Shown here: positions 17,759-27,844 of the stretch, piece by piece
Position numbering within the stretch: position 1 is the first letter of the stretch
Layout of the letters: the number at the start of each line of letters is the position of its first letter
Source: Xanthomonas hortorum pv. pelargonii
GTDB lineage: Bacteria; Pseudomonadota; Gammaproteobacteria; Xanthomonadales; Xanthomonadaceae
DNA length: 64,000 nt
NCBI RefSeq assembly: GCF_024499015.1
Contig: NZ_CP098604.1
Coordinates: 806,001-870,000 of the forward strand
Reading direction: 5' to 3'
Made by a program: the position numbers and the translations under genes
The notes under the pieces: generated by a model
Databases searched by the model: none
What the model saw: only the letters and a program-made list of their open reading frames with translations
Told to the model about the DNA's origin: nothing

Positions 17759-19264
17759 TCACTTGAGAGAGATGGTGGTATTGACGCCATGGCCCAGCGT
17801 CTGGTCGTCGAACCAGCGCGCGGTGACGGTTTTGGTCTGGGTGTAGAACATCACCACCTGCTTGCCGTACGGGCCCAGGTCGCCGAGCTTGGAGGCACGC
17901 GAGCCGGTGAACGAGAACAGCGGCACCGGCACCGGAATCGGCACATTGATGCCGACCTGGCCCACGTCGATGTCTTCCTGGAAACGGCGCGCGGCAGCAC
18001 CGGACTGAGTGAACAACGCGGTGCCGTTGCCGTTGGGATTGGCGTTGACCAGCGCAATCGCGTCGTCCAGCGTGTCTGCGCCCAGGATCACCAGCACGGG
18101 GCCGAAGATTTCTTCGTCGTAGATGCGCATGCCCGGCGTGACGCCGGAGAAGATCGTCGGGCCGACGAAATTGCCTTGTTCGAACCCAGGTACGGTCGGC
18201 GCTCGACCATCCAGTTCCAGCGTGGCGCCCTGCTCCACACCGGAGGCGATCAGGCTCTCCACACGCTCGCGTGCGGCGCAGGAAATCAGCGGGCCCACGT
18301 CGGTGCCCTGCGCATTGCCCGCACCCAGCTTCAAGGCCTTGGCCTTGGCAACCAGCGCCGGAATCCATTGCTGCGCCTCGCCCACCAGCACCAGGGTGGA
18401 TGCCGCCATGCAACGCTGGCCCGCGGCACCAAAAGCGGCACCAACCATCGCGTTGAGGGTCTGTTCCTGATTGGCGTCCGGCAGCACCACGGCGTGATTC
18501 TTGGCGCCCATCATGCATTGCACGCGCTTGCCGGCCAGCGATGCGCGCCGGTAGACGTGCGTGCCCACCTTGGTCGAGCCGACGAACGACAGCGCCTTGA
18601 TCTCGGGGTGGTCGCACAGCGCGTTGACCACCTCTTCGCCGCCGTGCACCACGTTGAGCACGCCCTTGGGAATGCCGGCTTTCAGCGCAAGCTCCACCAG
18701 CCGCATGGTCACCATCGGATCCTGCTCGGAGGGCTTGAGCACGAAGGTGTTGCCGGTGGCGATGGCCATCGGAAACATCCACAGCGGAATCATCGCCGGG
18801 AAGTTGAACGGGGTGATGCCGGCGCACACGCCCAGCGGCTGCAACAGGCTGTAGGTGTCCACGCCGTTGGCGACGTTGTTGGCCAGCTCGCCCAGCTGCA
18901 GATTGCCGATCGCCGCGGCGTGCTCCACCACCTCCAGCCCGCGGAACACATCGCCTTCGGCATCGGCCAGGGTCTTGCCCTGCTCGGCGCTCAGCAGCGC
19001 GGCCAGCTCGGGCATGTGTTCGCGGATCAGTTGCTGGTATTTGAGGAAGACACGCGCGCGGGTGCCGATGGGCGTCTTGCGCCAGCTGACAAAGGCACGG
19101 CTGGCGGCGGCCACTGCGGCGTCGACTTCGGCCGTGGTGGCGAACGGCACCTGCGCCAGCACCGACTGGTCGGCCGGGTTGACCACGTCCTGCCAGTGCG
19201 AACTGTCGGAAACCACAAATTCGCCATCGATCAATAGGGACACGCGGGGGACGGATTCGCTCAT
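17759..19264 (-). CDS. mmsA: Methylmalonate-semialdehyde dehydrogenase (CoA-acylating)
   Basis: 501 residues, usual MMSDH length. Converts methylmalonate semialdehyde and CoA to propionyl-CoA with NAD. Seen motifs: [34 protein letters not shown], and the catalytic Cys in [20 protein letters not shown]. Also [15 protein letters not shown], and a C-terminal FWF-like [22 protein letters not shown] 19264 is chosen since the protein then begins [16 protein letters not shown], like homologues. First gene of the operon; divergent from a short-chain acyl-CoA type regulator, with paired TGCGAA sites between. Confidence 0.95.
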   Translation of the reverse strand: MSESVPRVSLLIDGEFVVSDSSHWQDVVNPADQSVLAQVPFATTAEVDAAVAAASRAFVSWRKTPIGTRARVFLKYQQLIREHMPELAALLSAEQGKTLADAEGDVFRGLEVVEHAAAIGNLQLGELANNVANGVDTYSLLQPLGVCAGITPFNFPAMIPLWMFPMAIATGNTFVLKPSEQDPMVTMRLVELALKAGIPKGVLNVVHGGEEVVNALCDHPEIKALSFVGSTKVGTHVYRRASLAGKRVQCMMGAKNHAVVLPDANQEQTLNAMVGAAFGAAGQRCMAASTLVLVGEAQQWIPALVAKAKALKLGAGNAQGTDVGPLISCAARERVESLIASGVEQGATLELDGRAPTVPGFEQGNFVGPTIFSGVTPGMRIYDEEIFGPVLVILGADTLDDAIALVNANPNGNGTALFTQSGAAARRFQEDIDVGQVGINVPIPVPVPLFSFTGSRASKLGDLGPYGKQVVMFYTQTKTVTARWFDDQTLGHGVNTTISLK

Positions 19265-19299
19265 TGCAGGTTCGCTCGCAGAAGGGTCGATGCAGATGC

Positions 19300-19389
19300 T
19301 TCGCATTGTTCGCACCCCTCGCTGGCATTCCCAGCCGCCAATTGCTTAATCGCGCTAAGCTGGCGGCATAATTTTGCGAATCTTGCGAA
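19300..19389. promoter_or_regulatory. Divergent operator with paired TGCGAA sites
   Basis: Two TGCGAA copies spaced 9 bases apart lie on the minus strand (19300-19305 and 19309-19314). Two more with the same 9-base step lie on the plus strand (19375-19380 and 19384-19389), directly before the regulator ATG. Together they form a 90-base inverted arrangement between mmsA and the regulator. This is a plausible binding site for the neighbouring regulator acting on both genes. Confidence 0.5.
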
Positions 19390-20774
19390 TGCCACACACG
19401 CAGCCACCTCTGCGCCACCAGCTCGGCCTGCGCCTGCAGCGGCTGCGCCAGCGCCACGGCCTGACCCAGGCCGAACTGGCGCGCCGGCTGGCGTTGTCGC
19501 CGAGCTATCTCAACCAGATCGAGCGCAACCAGCGCCCGTTGACGCTGGCGATCCAGCAGCGGCTCAAGGCCACCCTGGGCGACCTCGAAGGCCTGCTGGA
19601 CCTGGACGACCCCGCCGCGCTGGTGGAACCCTTGGACGAATCGCTGCGCAGCCTGGGCCACAGCCTGTCGGCCGCCGAGCTGCGCGTGCTCACCGGTAAT
19701 CTGCCGCAGGTGGCGCAGGCACTGCTGGATCTGCACCGCGCCCATCGGCATCTGCTCGAGCGCAATGCCGCACTGGAACTGCAGATCGGTGCCGACCACG
19801 CCGCACTGCCCTCGCTGTCGCCCGGCGAGCAGGTGCGCGATTACTTCAATCGCGCGCACAACTACCTGCCCGAACTGGATGAGCGCGCCGAAGCGCTGTA
19901 TGCCGAACTCGGGCTGACCCCGGACAACCTTGCGCTGCGGCTGCGCCAACGCCTGGCCGATCGCCATGGCTTATTGGTGCAGGACGCCACCGACCTGCTC
20001 AGCGACAAACGCAGCGTGGATACGCAGGCGCGCGTGCTGTGGCTGCCTGCGCATCTGCGCCCCGGCCAGCAGGCCTTCCAGATGGCGGCGCAGTTGGCGT
20101 TGCTGGAGTGTGCGCCGCTGCTGGAGGCGCGCATTGCCGATGCCGGATTCGAAGATGCCGAGCGCATCGCGTTGTCGCGCATCGGTTTGTCGAACTATTT
20201 CGCCGGCGCCCTGGTGATGCCGTATGGCGAATTTCTGTACAGCGCGCAGGCCTGCCGCTACGACATCGAATGGCTGGCCGATCGTTTCGATGTGGGCTTC
20301 GAGGCAGTCTGCCACCGGCTCAGCACCTTGCAACGGCGCGGTGCGGCCGGCTTGCCGATCTTCTTCATGCGGGTGGACCGCGCCGGCAATGTGTCCAAGC
20401 GCCACTCGGCCACCGATTTCCACTTCTCGCATGTCGGCGGCGCCTGCCCGCTGTGGATCGTCTACGAAGCCTTCAATCAGCCCGACCGCATCCTGACCCA
20501 GATCGCGCGCATGCCCGATGGCCGCCGCTATTTCTGGCTTGCGCGCCAGGTCAGCAGCGGCGCGCCCGGTTACGGCCGCCCGCGCAAGACCTTTGCATTG
20601 GCGATGGGCTGCGACCTGCGCCATGCCGATCAACTGGTGTATGCGCGCGGCTGGGACCTGGATGCGGTGGACGATGCGGTGCCGATCGGCCCGGGCTGCC
20701 TGACCTGCGAGCGCAGCGACTGCGTGCAGCGTGCCTTCCCGGCATTGCCTCGATTGCCTGCCAGCACGCGCTAG
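19389..20774 (+). CDS. XRE-family regulator of short-chain acyl-CoA metabolism (RamB/ScfR type)
   Basis: 461 residues from ATG 19389; TTG 19374 in frame is an alternative start. An N-terminal HTH is clear (LRLQRLRQRHGLTQAELARRL, SPSYLNQIERNQRPL, about residues 8-60). The middle has an IrrE/ImmA-like segment (ARIADAGFEDAERIALSRI then VMPYGEFLYSAQ), where the metalloprotease motif is not conserved. The C-terminal part is the cofactor-like domain of RamB/ScfR proteins, with GPGCLTCERSDCVQRAFP at the end. Members sense short-chain acyl-CoA and control acetate, propionate or glyoxylate genes. It is divergent from the valine operon, which it probably controls. There is no ribosome site before the ATG, so a leaderless transcript is possible. 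Confidence 0.85.
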   Translation: MPHTQPPLRHQLGLRLQRLRQRHGLTQAELARRLALSPSYLNQIERNQRPLTLAIQQRLKATLGDLEGLLDLDDPAALVEPLDESLRSLGHSLSAAELRVLTGNLPQVAQALLDLHRAHRHLLERNAALELQIGADHAALPSLSPGEQVRDYFNRAHNYLPELDERAEALYAELGLTPDNLALRLRQRLADRHGLLVQDATDLLSDKRSVDTQARVLWLPAHLRPGQQAFQMAAQLALLECAPLLEARIADAGFEDAERIALSRIGLSNYFAGALVMPYGEFLYSAQACRYDIEWLADRFDVGFEAVCHRLSTLQRRGAAGLPIFFMRVDRAGNVSKRHSATDFHFSHVGGACPLWIVYEAFNQPDRILTQIARMPDGRRYFWLARQVSSGAPGYGRPRKTFALAMGCDLRHADQLVYARGWDLDAVDDAVPIGPGCLTCERSDCVQRAFPALPRLPASTR

Positions 20775-21149
20775 GCAGCAGACAAGGCTGCGCATGCGCT
20801 CCAGTGCAACCTTTGGTGGCCGTGTCGCCACTTACGCCGCAACTGTGACGGGCCATTCGCTATCGCTGCACTGCAGCATTCCAACGTGAGATAGCTCACG
20901 CAAAATGCTTCATTGGAATGGAATGGCTTGCGCTTCTACCCTGAAGCGGACACATGCAGGACAGGGGGACGCCAACGCGATCGCTCGATGATCGTTAAAG
21001 CGTCGCGCAAACGAACCGTGCTTCACACCGCAGTACCGCACCACCTCAGTCATGCCCGCGCGGATGCGCCAGAAGCGCCCCTGCGCCAGACGGCCGCAGC
21101 AACGGCCACCATCTCCATTCGGTAACTTTATCCTGGGAGGGATCAAACG
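20775..21149. other. 375-base region upstream of the galactan-locus receptor
   Basis: Holds the Clp-like site and inverted repeat described separately. A good ribosome site, GGGAGG, lies about 10 bases before the receptor ATG. No other gene or clear -10/-35 pair was found. Confidence 0.5.
20877..20920. promoter_or_regulatory. Clp/CRP-like site inside an inverted repeat
   Basis: GTGA-GATAGC-TCAC (20886-20899) matches the CRP-family core GTGA-N6-TCAC exactly. It is flanked by CATTCCAA (20877-20884) and its inverse TTGGAATG (20913-20920). It lies about 250 bases before the TonB receptor of the galactan locus. In Xanthomonas the CRP-like protein Clp uses this kind of site; the outer repeat could bind a second, unknown factor. 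Confidence 0.55.
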
Positions 21150-23837
21150 ATGCCCGTTCACCACACCGGCCACTCGGCCAGCCGGCGCCTGCGCCGCACC
21201 CCTGCGCGCGACGTCCTCTGCACCACCATCGCCTTCGTTCTGGCCAGCGCGTTCAGTGCGCACGCTCAGGACAGCGCGCCTGCGCCTGCCGCAGCGCCGG
21301 CCAGCGACAGCGCCGCCGCGCCGCCACCGGTCACGCTCGACAACATCACCGTGATCGGCCAGCGCGCCAGCCTGAATCAGGCCGTGCAGGCCAAGCAGAT
21401 GTCCGATCACGTCATGGAAGTGATCTCCGCCGACAACATGGGCCAGATGCCCAATGTCACCGTGGCCGAAGCGCTGGTGCGCCTGCCCGGCGTCAACGGC
21501 ACCCGCGACCGCGGCAACGAGAGCCTGGCCACCGTGCGCGGCCTGGGCCCGCGCATGACCATGGGCACCGTCAACGGGCGCGAGATCGCCTCGTCCGAGC
21601 CTAACCGCGCGGTGCGTTGGGAAGTGTTCCCCACCGAGATCGTCTCCACCGTCAAGGTCTACAAGACCCAGTCGGCGGATCTGGTGGCCGGTGGCCTTGC
21701 CGCAACGGTGGACATCTCCACCATCAGCCCGCTGGACTACACCGGCCCGGGCTTCGTCGGCACCGCCGGCCCGGTGTTCTACGACCACGCCAAGGACGTG
21801 GACGGCTACACCCCGTGGGGCAACCGCTTCGGCGCCAGCTGGGTGCACAAGATCAACGACAACCTGGCGGTTGCGCTGGGCGCCACCTATCAGAAGCAGA
21901 AGAACTCCAACTCCTCGATCGGCAGCTGGGGCTACACCGATGCCACCACCTCGCGCGATGTGGATGGTGACGGCACCGTGGATCCCACGCCATTCGGCGC
22001 GGCCGACCAGCTCAAGCTGACCGACCAGACCCGCACCGGTGCAATGGGCACGGTGCAATGGCGCTCGGGCAACTTCGAGTTGAAGTTCGACGGCCTGTAT
22101 TCGCGGATCGAAATCGACGAAGACCAGTTGCAGAACTGGTTCAACGGGCTGGCTTTCAGCACCTTTTCGACCGGTGCCAATCCGTACACCACGCCTGGCT
22201 CGTCCTACACCATCGTCGATGGCGATGTGGTCGCCGGTACGCTGGCCAATTCGAACCTGCAGGTCGACCATGTGGTCAGCCACTACAACGAGGTCAAGAC
22301 GCTCACCGCCGGCGGCTTGAACGCCAAGTGGAACGGCGATGTGTGGACGCTGGGCAGCGACCTGTCGTTCTCGCAGGCCAAGCGCGACAACACCTGGCAG
22401 GCGGTGCGCTTCGGCAGCAATCCGGACACTGTCTCGTTCGATTTCCGCCGTAGCGTCACCCCCACCATCAGCACCAGCTCGGACACGCCCGAATACGGCA
22501 TCGCCGGCCAGACCGAGCCGCAGGCGCTGCGCGACAAGATCGCCGCGCTCGCGCTCAACGCCAGCCGCGCGGTCGATGCAGCGGCCTTCACCTCGCTGGA
22601 ATTCGGCGTACGCGCCGCGCGTCGCGAAAAGCAGAACCGCCGCTTCATCAGCAATCAATCCGGCTACGACCAACCGATTTCTGCGTATCAGGGCCTGATC
22701 TATCCGGTGACCATGCCGGACTTGAACGTGCCCACGCTGACCGGCGGCAACATGGCTGCCATCGCCGAGATCGGCTTCGGCGGCTTCGATCCGAGCACGC
22801 TCGACGAACAACTGCTCGACCACTGGAACGTCAAGGAAGACGTGCGCGAAGCCTTCGCCAAAGCGGTGTTCAGCTCGCAGGTGTTCGGCACCGATGTCAC
22901 CGGCAATATCGGCGTGCGCCTGGTCAACACCAAGACCACCAGCGACGGCTTCGATTCGGTCGGCACCACCGTGCAGGCCAGCACCGACAGTAAGGAATAC
23001 ACCGACGTCTTGCCCAGTGCGACGGTCAACTTCCTGATCGACGATCAGCGCATCCTGCGCTTTGCAGTGGCCAAGGTCATCGCGCGTCCGCCGCTGGACG
23101 AGCTGCGCACCGGCCGTCGTCTGGACGACCCCAATGTCACCGTCGGCCAGCTCACCGGCAGCGGCGGCAACCCGCAGCTGGATCCGTTCAAGGCCACCCA
23201 GGTCGATGTGTCCTACGAGTGGTACTTCCACAAGGAAGCGCTCGCGGCGATTGCGGTCTACCGCAAGGAAGTGGATTCCAGCATCGGCTACCGCACCGAC
23301 CGTGAAGTGATCAACGGCCTGGATTACCTGGTCAGCGCACCGTTCAATGGCGGCGGCGGACATATCAACGGTGTGGAGCTCACCTTCCAGACGCCGTTCT
23401 ACTTCATCCCGCACATGGAAAACTTCGGCGTCTATTCCAACTTCTCGCTGGTCGATTCCAACCTCAAGGAATTCTCGCCGGTCGACAACCCGTTGCCGCT
23501 GAGCGGCCTGGCGCGCAAGACTGGCACCTTCGATCTTTGGTACAGCAACGGCAGCTTCGAGGCGCGTGTGGGTTACAAGTACCACAGCCCCTACACCGTG
23601 GTGTACGGCTGGAATGCGGCGCGTCTTGCCCGTTTGCAGAGCGAAGGCACGGTGGACTTAAGCCTGAACTGGCAGTACAGCAAGCAGCTCAGCTTCCGCT
23701 TCCAGGCCGGCAACCTCACCAACGAACCGCTGCGCGCCTACACCGACAACAAGCCCAATCGTCTGGCCAATCAGGACGACGGCGGCTACCAGGTGTTCGG
23801 CCGTCGGTATGCGCTAGAAGCCAGCTACAAGTTCTAA
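21150..23837 (+). CDS. TonB-dependent receptor of the galactan-use locus
   Basis: 895 residues. A signal peptide (LCTTIAFVLASAFSAHAQ) is followed by a Pro/Ala-rich linker and the TonB-box-like DNITVIGQRASL. The plug (VAEALVRLPGVNGTRDRGNE, VRGLGPRMTMGTVNGREIA, VSTVKVYKTQSADLVAGGLA) and a beta-barrel ending LEASYKF follow. The long, acidic and aromatic-rich loops and the 'VKVYKTQSADL' plug are usual for receptors importing plant oligosaccharides. It is followed by a GH53 galactanase and a GH2 beta-galactosidase, so galacto-oligosaccharides are the likely cargo. A Clp-like site upstream suggests catabolite or c-di-GMP control. Confidence 0.92.
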   Translation: MPVHHTGHSASRRLRRTPARDVLCTTIAFVLASAFSAHAQDSAPAPAAAPASDSAAAPPPVTLDNITVIGQRASLNQAVQAKQMSDHVMEVISADNMGQMPNVTVAEALVRLPGVNGTRDRGNESLATVRGLGPRMTMGTVNGREIASSEPNRAVRWEVFPTEIVSTVKVYKTQSADLVAGGLAATVDISTISPLDYTGPGFVGTAGPVFYDHAKDVDGYTPWGNRFGASWVHKINDNLAVALGATYQKQKNSNSSIGSWGYTDATTSRDVDGDGTVDPTPFGAADQLKLTDQTRTGAMGTVQWRSGNFELKFDGLYSRIEIDEDQLQNWFNGLAFSTFSTGANPYTTPGSSYTIVDGDVVAGTLANSNLQVDHVVSHYNEVKTLTAGGLNAKWNGDVWTLGSDLSFSQAKRDNTWQAVRFGSNPDTVSFDFRRSVTPTISTSSDTPEYGIAGQTEPQALRDKIAALALNASRAVDAAAFTSLEFGVRAARREKQNRRFISNQSGYDQPISAYQGLIYPVTMPDLNVPTLTGGNMAAIAEIGFGGFDPSTLDEQLLDHWNVKEDVREAFAKAVFSSQVFGTDVTGNIGVRLVNTKTTSDGFDSVGTTVQASTDSKEYTDVLPSATVNFLIDDQRILRFAVAKVIARPPLDELRTGRRLDDPNVTVGQLTGSGGNPQLDPFKATQVDVSYEWYFHKEALAAIAVYRKEVDSSIGYRTDREVINGLDYLVSAPFNGGGGHINGVELTFQTPFYFIPHMENFGVYSNFSLVDSNLKEFSPVDNPLPLSGLARKTGTFDLWYSNGSFEARVGYKYHSPYTVVYGWNAARLARLQSEGTVDLSLNWQYSKQLSFRFQAGNLTNEPLRAYTDNKPNRLANQDDGGYQVFGRRYALEASYKF

Positions 23838-23996
23838 GCGCGGCCGACACCCTTACTGCGTAACCGCTACACAGGTGCGGTGCATGCGCGGAATCGGATC
23901 TGTCATCGACGTTCTGATTCCGCGCACACACCACACGACAGCACGGCCCCATGCGGCATGCTGTCAGCCGCTCCACGTTTTCCGTCGAGGAATTGC

Positions 23997-25208
23997 ATGC
24001 GCTCTACACGCCGTCTCTGGACGCCCGCGCTACTCGCGCTGGCCATCTCCACCTTCGCACACGCCGCCCCGGCCCCCGCCACGTTGTATCTCGGTGCGGA
24101 CCTGTCCTACGTCAACGAGATGGAAGAGTGCGGTGTGCAGTACCGCGAGAACGGCGTGGTCAAAGACCCGTTCGAACTCTTCCACGCCCACGGTGCCAAT
24201 CTGGTACGTGTGCGGCTGTGGAACGACGCACGCTGGACCCGCTACAGCGACCTGTCCGACGTCAAGAAGACCATCGCGCGTGCACGCGCGCAAGGCATGC
24301 AGGTCTTGCTGGACCTGCACTACTCCGACGATTGGGCCGATGGCGAAAAACAGCTGATTCCCAAGGCCTGGGCCAGTATCACCGACACCGATGAGCTGGC
24401 GCGCACGTTGTATGGCTTCACCTACGACACGCTCAGCGCGCTCGACCGTGCCGGCCTAATGCCGGAACTGGTGCAGGTGGGCAACGAAAGCAATTCCGAT
24501 CTGATGGACAGCATTCCCTGGGACAAGAAGCGCCCCATCAACTGGCAGCGCAATGCCAAACTGTTCAACGCCGGCATCAAGGCGGTGCGTGACATCAGCG
24601 CACGCTCGGCGATCAAGCCACGGGTGATGCTGCATATCGCCCAGCCGGAAAATGTGGAGCCGTGGTTTGCAGCCGCCACCAAGGCCGGCGTTACCGACTA
24701 CGACCTGATCGGTATCAGCTACTACCGCAAATGGTCGACCCAATCGATGGCCGAGCTGGGCAAGACCATCAAGCGCCTGCGCGGCCGCTTTGATGCCGAT
24801 GTGGTGGTGGTGGAAACCGCCTACCCGTGGACGCTGGAGTCCGGCGACACCTCGCACAATCTGCTCGGCCAGGACTCGCTGATTCCCGGTTACCCGGCCA
24901 CACCGCAAGGCCAGTCCAAGTACATGATCGATCTCACCCAGCTGGTGATCGACACCGGCGGCGCCGGCGTGGTGTATTGGGAACCGGCATGGACCAGCAG
25001 CAGCTGCAAGACGCGATGGGGCACCGGCTCGTCGTGGGAAAACGCCAGCTTCTTCGATTTCAAGCACGGCAATGAAATGTTGCCGGCGATCGATTTCATG
25101 CGCCACCCGTATACGGGCGTGCCTGCATCGCGCAAGCGGGCAACAGGCAACCCTGCTTCGACCAAACAAGACCGAGCTGCCGACGCCAGCAAGAGGACAC
25201 AGCCATGA
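23997..25208 (+). CDS. Arabinogalactan endo-beta-1,4-galactanase (GH53)
   Basis: 403 residues from ATG 23997, with GAGGAA just upstream. A signal peptide (LWTPALLALAISTFAHAAP) sends it out of the cytoplasm. The GH53 barrel begins at LYLGADLSYVNEMEECG. The acid/base Glu is in LVQVGNESNSDLMDS (near residue 160) and the nucleophile Glu in VVVVETAYPWTLE (near residue 271). It cuts the beta-1,4-galactan backbone of pectic side chains. The last 30 residues are basic and low-complexity. The stop overlaps the next gene's ATG (ATGA), so it is coupled to the beta-galactosidase. Confidence 0.95.
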   Translation: MRSTRRLWTPALLALAISTFAHAAPAPATLYLGADLSYVNEMEECGVQYRENGVVKDPFELFHAHGANLVRVRLWNDARWTRYSDLSDVKKTIARARAQGMQVLLDLHYSDDWADGEKQLIPKAWASITDTDELARTLYGFTYDTLSALDRAGLMPELVQVGNESNSDLMDSIPWDKKRPINWQRNAKLFNAGIKAVRDISARSAIKPRVMLHIAQPENVEPWFAAATKAGVTDYDLIGISYYRKWSTQSMAELGKTIKRLRGRFDADVVVVETAYPWTLESGDTSHNLLGQDSLIPGYPATPQGQSKYMIDLTQLVIDTGGAGVVYWEPAWTSSSCKTRWGTGSSWENASFFDFKHGNEMLPAIDFMRHPYTGVPASRKRATGNPASTKQDRAADASKRTQP

Positions 25209-27772
25209 CCGGCATCAATCGCCGCGAGCTGCTGCGCGGCATGCTGGCAAGCGGAGTAAGCGCCGCTCTCCCCGTCGGCGCAGCCGGTGCGTTAGTGCCC
25301 GCCATCGCCGGTGCAGCGCCAGCCGTAGATAAGAACGCCATGCCGCTTGGCGCGCTTGGCGATGCAACGCTGGCACCGCGCGAACGTCTGTTATTCGACT
25401 TCGGCTGGCGCTTCCATCTCGGCCATGCCAGCGATGCGTCGCGCGACTTCGAGTTCGGCACCTTCCAGCGCACCTTTGCCAAGGCCGGCAAGGACACCGC
25501 CACCGCCGCGCAGCTCGCCTTCGACGACAGTGCCTGGGAACTGCTGGATCTTCCGCACGATTGGGCCGTCACCCTGCCCTTCCGCCAGGAACCGATCTCC
25601 GCCACCATCACCGAAGAAGACCCGGCCGCCGCGCACGGCTACAAACCGCTGGGCACAAGCTTTCCGGAACACAGCGTGGGTTGGTATCGCCGCACGCTGC
25701 AGATTCCCGCAAGCGATTTAGGCAAGCGCATCAGCCTGGTGTTCGACGGCGTGTTCCGCGACTGCATCGTGTTCTGCAACGGCCACATCGTCGGGCGCAA
25801 TGCCAGCGGCTATTGCGGCTTCGAGGTCGACCTCAGCGAAGTGCTCGACTACGGCAAGCCCAACCTCATTGCCGTGCGCGTAGATGCCACGCTGGGCGAA
25901 GGCTGGTTCTACGAAGGTGCCGGCATCTATCGGCATCTGTGGCTGCAAAAGACCGACTCGCTGCATCTGCCGCAGGACGGCGTGTTCGTGCGCAGCACCG
26001 TACAAGGCGACAACGCAACCGCGCAGGTGTCCACCGAAGTCCGCAACGACGGCATCGCCCCGCGCCAGTGCGCCGTGCAAGCACGTGTCACTGCACCGGA
26101 TGGGCGCGTCGTCGCACAAGCGGTCAGTGCAGCGGTCACCGTTGCACCGGGACAGGTGCAGGTTGTCGAACAAACCGTGCCGCTCGGCCAAGCCGCGCTG
26201 TGGTCGATCGAAACTCCGCAGCTCTACAGCCTCACCACCAGCGTGCACAGTGACGGCAACGCGGTCGATGCGCTAGTGACGCCGTTCGGCGTACGCAGCA
26301 TTGCCTTCGATGCGCAACGCGGCTTTCTCTTGAATGGTGCACCGCTCAAACTGCATGGCACCAACAACCACCAGGATCATGCCGGCGTCGGCACCGCCAT
26401 CCCGGACAGCCTGCACGAGTGGCGCCTGCGCCAGCTCAAGTCGATGGGCTGCAACGCCTATCGCAGCTCGCACAATCCAGCCACGCCCGAACTGCTCGCG
26501 CTATGCGATCGCCTCGGTATGTTCGTCATCGAAGAAACCCGGCGCATGTCCACCGACCCGGAAGCGATGGGCGAACTGGAGACGATGGTAAGGCGCGGGC
26601 GCAATCATCCCAGCGTGATCCTGTGGTCGCTCGGCAACGAAGAGCCGCAGCAGGTCACCGAGCGTGGCGCACGGATCGTGAGCCGCATGCAGCAACGCGT
26701 GCGTCAACTCGACCCCACCCGCCCCACCACGTTTGCGATGGACAAGGGCTTCGGCGATGGCGTCGGGCAAGTCGTCGATGTGGTGGGCTTCAACTACCGC
26801 ACCAGCCAGATGGACGGCTTCCACGCGCAATACCCGAACATTCCGATCTACGGCAGCGAAACCGGCAGCACCGTGTCGGTGCGCGGCAACTACCAGCGCG
26901 ACGATAGCCGCGGCTACACACGCGCCTACGACACCGACCACCCGTGGTGGGCCAGCACTGCCGAAGCCTGGTGGAGCTACGTCGCGCAGCGACCGTACAT
27001 CGCTGGCGGCTTCATCTGGACCGGCTTCGACTACCGCGGCGAACCCACACCGTATAACCGTTGGCCGAATGTCGCCTCGCAATTCGGCGTGCTCGACAGC
27101 TGCGGCTTTCCCAAGGACAACTACTGGTACTACCGCGCGCAATGGACCAGCGAGCCGGTGCTGCACGTGTTCCCGCATTGGAACTGGGACGGCCTGCTGC
27201 AGCCCGACGACAAAGGCCGCGTCGCCGTCTGGTGCCATAGCAATCTCGACGCGGTGGAACTGCTGGTCAACGGCGTCAGCCAGGGCCTGCAGCAGGTGCC
27301 CGCCTACGGGCATGTGGAATGGCGCGTGGCTTATGCGCCGGGCGTGATCGAAGCGCGCGGCTATCGCGGCGGCAAGCTGGTGCTCACCGAACGTCGCGAG
27401 ACGGTCGGCAAGCCGGCTGCAATCCGCTTGAGTTGCGATCGCAACGCATTGCGCGCCGATGCCGAAGACGTGGCGGTGGTAAAGGTCGAAATTGTCGATG
27501 CACAGGGCCGCGTCGTTCCCACCGCCGATACGCTGGTGCAATTCTCTTTACGCGGCGCAGGCAAACTGATCGGCGTCGGCAACGGCGACCCCAGTAGCCA
27601 TGAGGACGACAAGGCAGCGCAGCGCAAGGCATTCAATGGGCTGTGTGCGGCGCTGCTGCAAACCACGCGCAAGGCTGGCGACCTTGTGTTGGAGGCCAGT
27701 GCGCCTGGGCTGACCTCGGCTACGCTGCGCCTGCAGGCAGACGCCACGAAATCGCGCGCGTCGGTGGTTTGA
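25205..27772 (+). CDS. Beta-galactosidase, GH2 family, probably Tat-exported
   Basis: 855 residues. The N-terminus NRRELLRGMLASGVSAAL is a twin-arginine-like signal, so the folded enzyme may be exported to the periplasm. GH2 modules in order: sugar-binding domain (DLPHDWAVTLPF), immunoglobulin-like domain, and barrel (MGCNAYRSSHNPATPELLAL). The acid/base Glu is in VILWSLGNEEPQ (near residue 474) and the nucleophile in IPIYGSETGSTV (near residue 550). C-terminal Ig-like domains complete it. It would release galactose from the oligosaccharides made by the GH53 enzyme and taken in by the receptor. Confidence 0.93.
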   Translation: MTGINRRELLRGMLASGVSAALPVGAAGALVPAIAGAAPAVDKNAMPLGALGDATLAPRERLLFDFGWRFHLGHASDASRDFEFGTFQRTFAKAGKDTATAAQLAFDDSAWELLDLPHDWAVTLPFRQEPISATITEEDPAAAHGYKPLGTSFPEHSVGWYRRTLQIPASDLGKRISLVFDGVFRDCIVFCNGHIVGRNASGYCGFEVDLSEVLDYGKPNLIAVRVDATLGEGWFYEGAGIYRHLWLQKTDSLHLPQDGVFVRSTVQGDNATAQVSTEVRNDGIAPRQCAVQARVTAPDGRVVAQAVSAAVTVAPGQVQVVEQTVPLGQAALWSIETPQLYSLTTSVHSDGNAVDALVTPFGVRSIAFDAQRGFLLNGAPLKLHGTNNHQDHAGVGTAIPDSLHEWRLRQLKSMGCNAYRSSHNPATPELLALCDRLGMFVIEETRRMSTDPEAMGELETMVRRGRNHPSVILWSLGNEEPQQVTERGARIVSRMQQRVRQLDPTRPTTFAMDKGFGDGVGQVVDVVGFNYRTSQMDGFHAQYPNIPIYGSETGSTVSVRGNYQRDDSRGYTRAYDTDHPWWASTAEAWWSYVAQRPYIAGGFIWTGFDYRGEPTPYNRWPNVASQFGVLDSCGFPKDNYWYYRAQWTSEPVLHVFPHWNWDGLLQPDDKGRVAVWCHSNLDAVELLVNGVSQGLQQVPAYGHVEWRVAYAPGVIEARGYRGGKLVLTERRETVGKPAAIRLSCDRNALRADAEDVAVVKVEIVDAQGRVVPTADTLVQFSLRGAGKLIGVGNGDPSSHEDDKAAQRKAFNGLCAALLQTTRKAGDLVLEASAPGLTSATLRLQADATKSRASVV

Positions 27773-27810
27773 AGAAGCAGTAGTCGCTGCGCGATGCGAT
27801 GAGAACTACG

Positions 27811-27844
27811 GCATTGCCGCGGCCAGCATCGGCCTCGGCAATGC
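27811..27844 (+). terminator. Hairpin after the galactan operon
   Basis: GCATTGCCG and CGGCAATGC form a perfect 9-base stem with GGCC/GGCC inside the loop, 38 bases after the beta-galactosidase stop. There is no T run after it, so it may be a weak or Rho-assisted end. Confidence 0.4.

Noticed and set aside
17657..19967. Long frames on both strands overlapping mmsA and the regulator
   Set aside because: Shadows of mmsA; the true frame shows the full dehydrogenase motifs.
20910..23585. Very long minus-strand frame (about 890 codons) opposite the TonB receptor
   Set aside because: It is the mirror of a receptor gene in G+C-rich DNA; its translation has no family motifs and the plus-strand product is clearly a receptor.
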